Positions 63,631-64,000 of a stretch of 64,000 bases of DNA are shown piece by piece. The position numbers and the translations under genes were made by a program. The notes below the pieces were generated by a model. The model was given only the letters and a program-made list of their open reading frames with translations, did no database searches and was not told the origin of the DNA. How positions within the stretch are numbered: the stretch's first letter is position 1; the number at the start of each line of letters is the position of its first letter. This DNA is from an uncultured Eubacteriales bacterium. Its GTDB lineage: Bacteria; Bacillota; Clostridia; Christensenellales; Aristaeellaceae. The stretch covers positions 496,001 to 560,000 of the forward strand of contig OMZY01000001.1 in the NCBI GenBank assembly GCA_900315675.1. The letters run 5' to 3'.

Positions 63631-64000
63631 ATGTCCGTAATGGAAAAATATCAATCCTGGGTGAACTGCTCCGCGATGACGGAGGAGCTGCTTTCCGAGC
63701 TGAAAGCAATGAACGACGATCAGATCAATGACAGTTTTTACAGGGATCTGGCCTTTGGTACCGGCGGATTAAGAGGCGTGCTCGGTGCCGGAACCAACCG
63801 CATGAATGTTTTTACCGTCATGAAGGCAACGCGCGGCCTGGCCGCCTATCTGCTGGAGAATAACGCTCATCCATCCTGCGCCGTCAGTTGTGACAGCCGG
63901 ATTCATTCCCGTGATTTTGCAGAGCTGACTGCTGCTGTCCTGGCCCATCAGGGAATCACCGTCTGGCTCTATCCCCGTCTGCAGCCTACGCCCATGCTCA
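63631..64000 (+). CDS. Phosphoglucomutase/phosphomannomutase, N-terminal part (runs off the window)
   Basis: First 123 codons in the window. The ATG has GGGAGG about 12 bases upstream. Domain I features are clear: FGTGGLRGVLGAGTNRMN, the residues before the catalytic serine loop, and CDSRIHSRDFAELTAAVL, which corresponds to the region leading up to or including the active-site loop. The PTPML motif at the end of the visible part is typical. It matches PgcA-type phosphoglucomutases that make glucose-1-phosphate for wall polymers and glycolipids. No upstream signal other than the terminator at 63582-63606. Confidence 0.9.
   Translation, partial: MSVMEKYQSWVNCSAMTEELLSELKAMNDDQINDSFYRDLAFGTGGLRGVLGAGTNRMNVFTVMKATRGLAAYLLENNAHPSCAVSCDSRIHSRDFAELTAAVLAHQGITVWLYPRLQPTPML

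Noticed and set aside
1..64000. Mobile elements, CRISPR arrays, prophage genes, rRNA operons or a replication origin
   Set aside because: No transposase, integrase, spaced direct repeats, phage structural genes, rRNA segments or clusters of DnaA boxes were noticed; the only long direct repeat is the mreC duplication.

Overview
The window comes from a low-redundancy, roughly 50% GC genome of a Firmicutes-type bacterium. Gene order supports a member of Clostridia: rbgA-rnhB-yraN-comM-dprA-topA-trmFO-hslV-hslU; maf-mreB-mreC-mreD-PBP2-minD-rodA; HPr kinase next to a ROK glucokinase; an MsmX/UgpC-type shared sugar-ABC ATPase; an UPF0237/UPF0210 pair; and a GH3 xylosidase/glucosidase. A fibre-using gut or rumen anaerobe (for example Christensenellales/Aristaeellaceae) would fit, but that is a guess from gene content. 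I see no prophage, insertion sequence, CRISPR array or rRNA. The region reads as core chromosome with a few unusual genes set into it.

Layout. (1) 1-14400, minus strand: the start of proC beyond a terminator, then a long operon read from rbgA down to hslU (ribosome assembly, RNase HII, DNA uptake/processing, topoisomerase I, tRNA methylation, HslVU protease), interrupted by a 1390-residue double glycosyltransferase. (2) 14600-21000, minus strand: small membrane proteins, DUF2461, a GH3 glycosidase, ribosomal protein L19, a sugar-transfer-type ATP-grasp and ychF. (3) 21170-31930: plus-strand uppP-dacF, a minus-strand two-component system and DUF4342 protein, then plus-strand FGGY kinase, hprK, glucokinase and a leucine-rich-repeat protein. 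(4) 31940-38240: mostly minus-strand genes, namely a YdjI-like SPFH protein with a degenerate regulator, a CtpB-like protease with a CdaR/PucR-type regulator, a secreted cysteine-peptidase-like protein and the shared ABC ATPase. (5) 38296-46761, minus strand: one operon with a promoter at about 46745 and a terminator at about 38315 (ACT protein, UPF0210, obgE, yhbY, murC, alr, a membrane protein, rsmD, coaD and a coiled-coil protein). (6) 46790-58582, plus strand: the cell-elongation operon (maf, mreB, two tandem mreC genes, mreD, PBP2, minD, rodA), followed by a lysophospholipase-like hydrolase and two small membrane coiled-coil proteins. (7) 58660-64000, plus strand: tRNA-Pro(GGG), an alaR/alaT-like pair, CapA, a phosphonopyruvate-decarboxylase-like enzyme, an unknown 175-residue protein and the start of a phosphoglucomutase.

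Together, much of the window concerns the cell envelope: precursor supply and lipid recycling (alr, murC, uppP), wall trimming (dacF) and the elongation machine (mreBCCD, PBP2, rodA). The most unusual points are the duplicated mreC with a shared cytoplasmic N-terminal motif, a PBP2 with a large insertion in its transpeptidase domain, a minD without minC beside it, the double GT-C enzyme, an effector-less YesN-like regulator beside a zinc-ribbon SPFH protein, and a kinase terminator written inside the coding sequence of the convergent dacF.

Start codons were reassigned where a Shine-Dalgarno sequence decides. TTG starts behind good ribosome-binding sites recur (36220, 36366, 46834, 55667 and probably 12508). 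All functional names rest on motifs and gene context read by eye; no database search was run.
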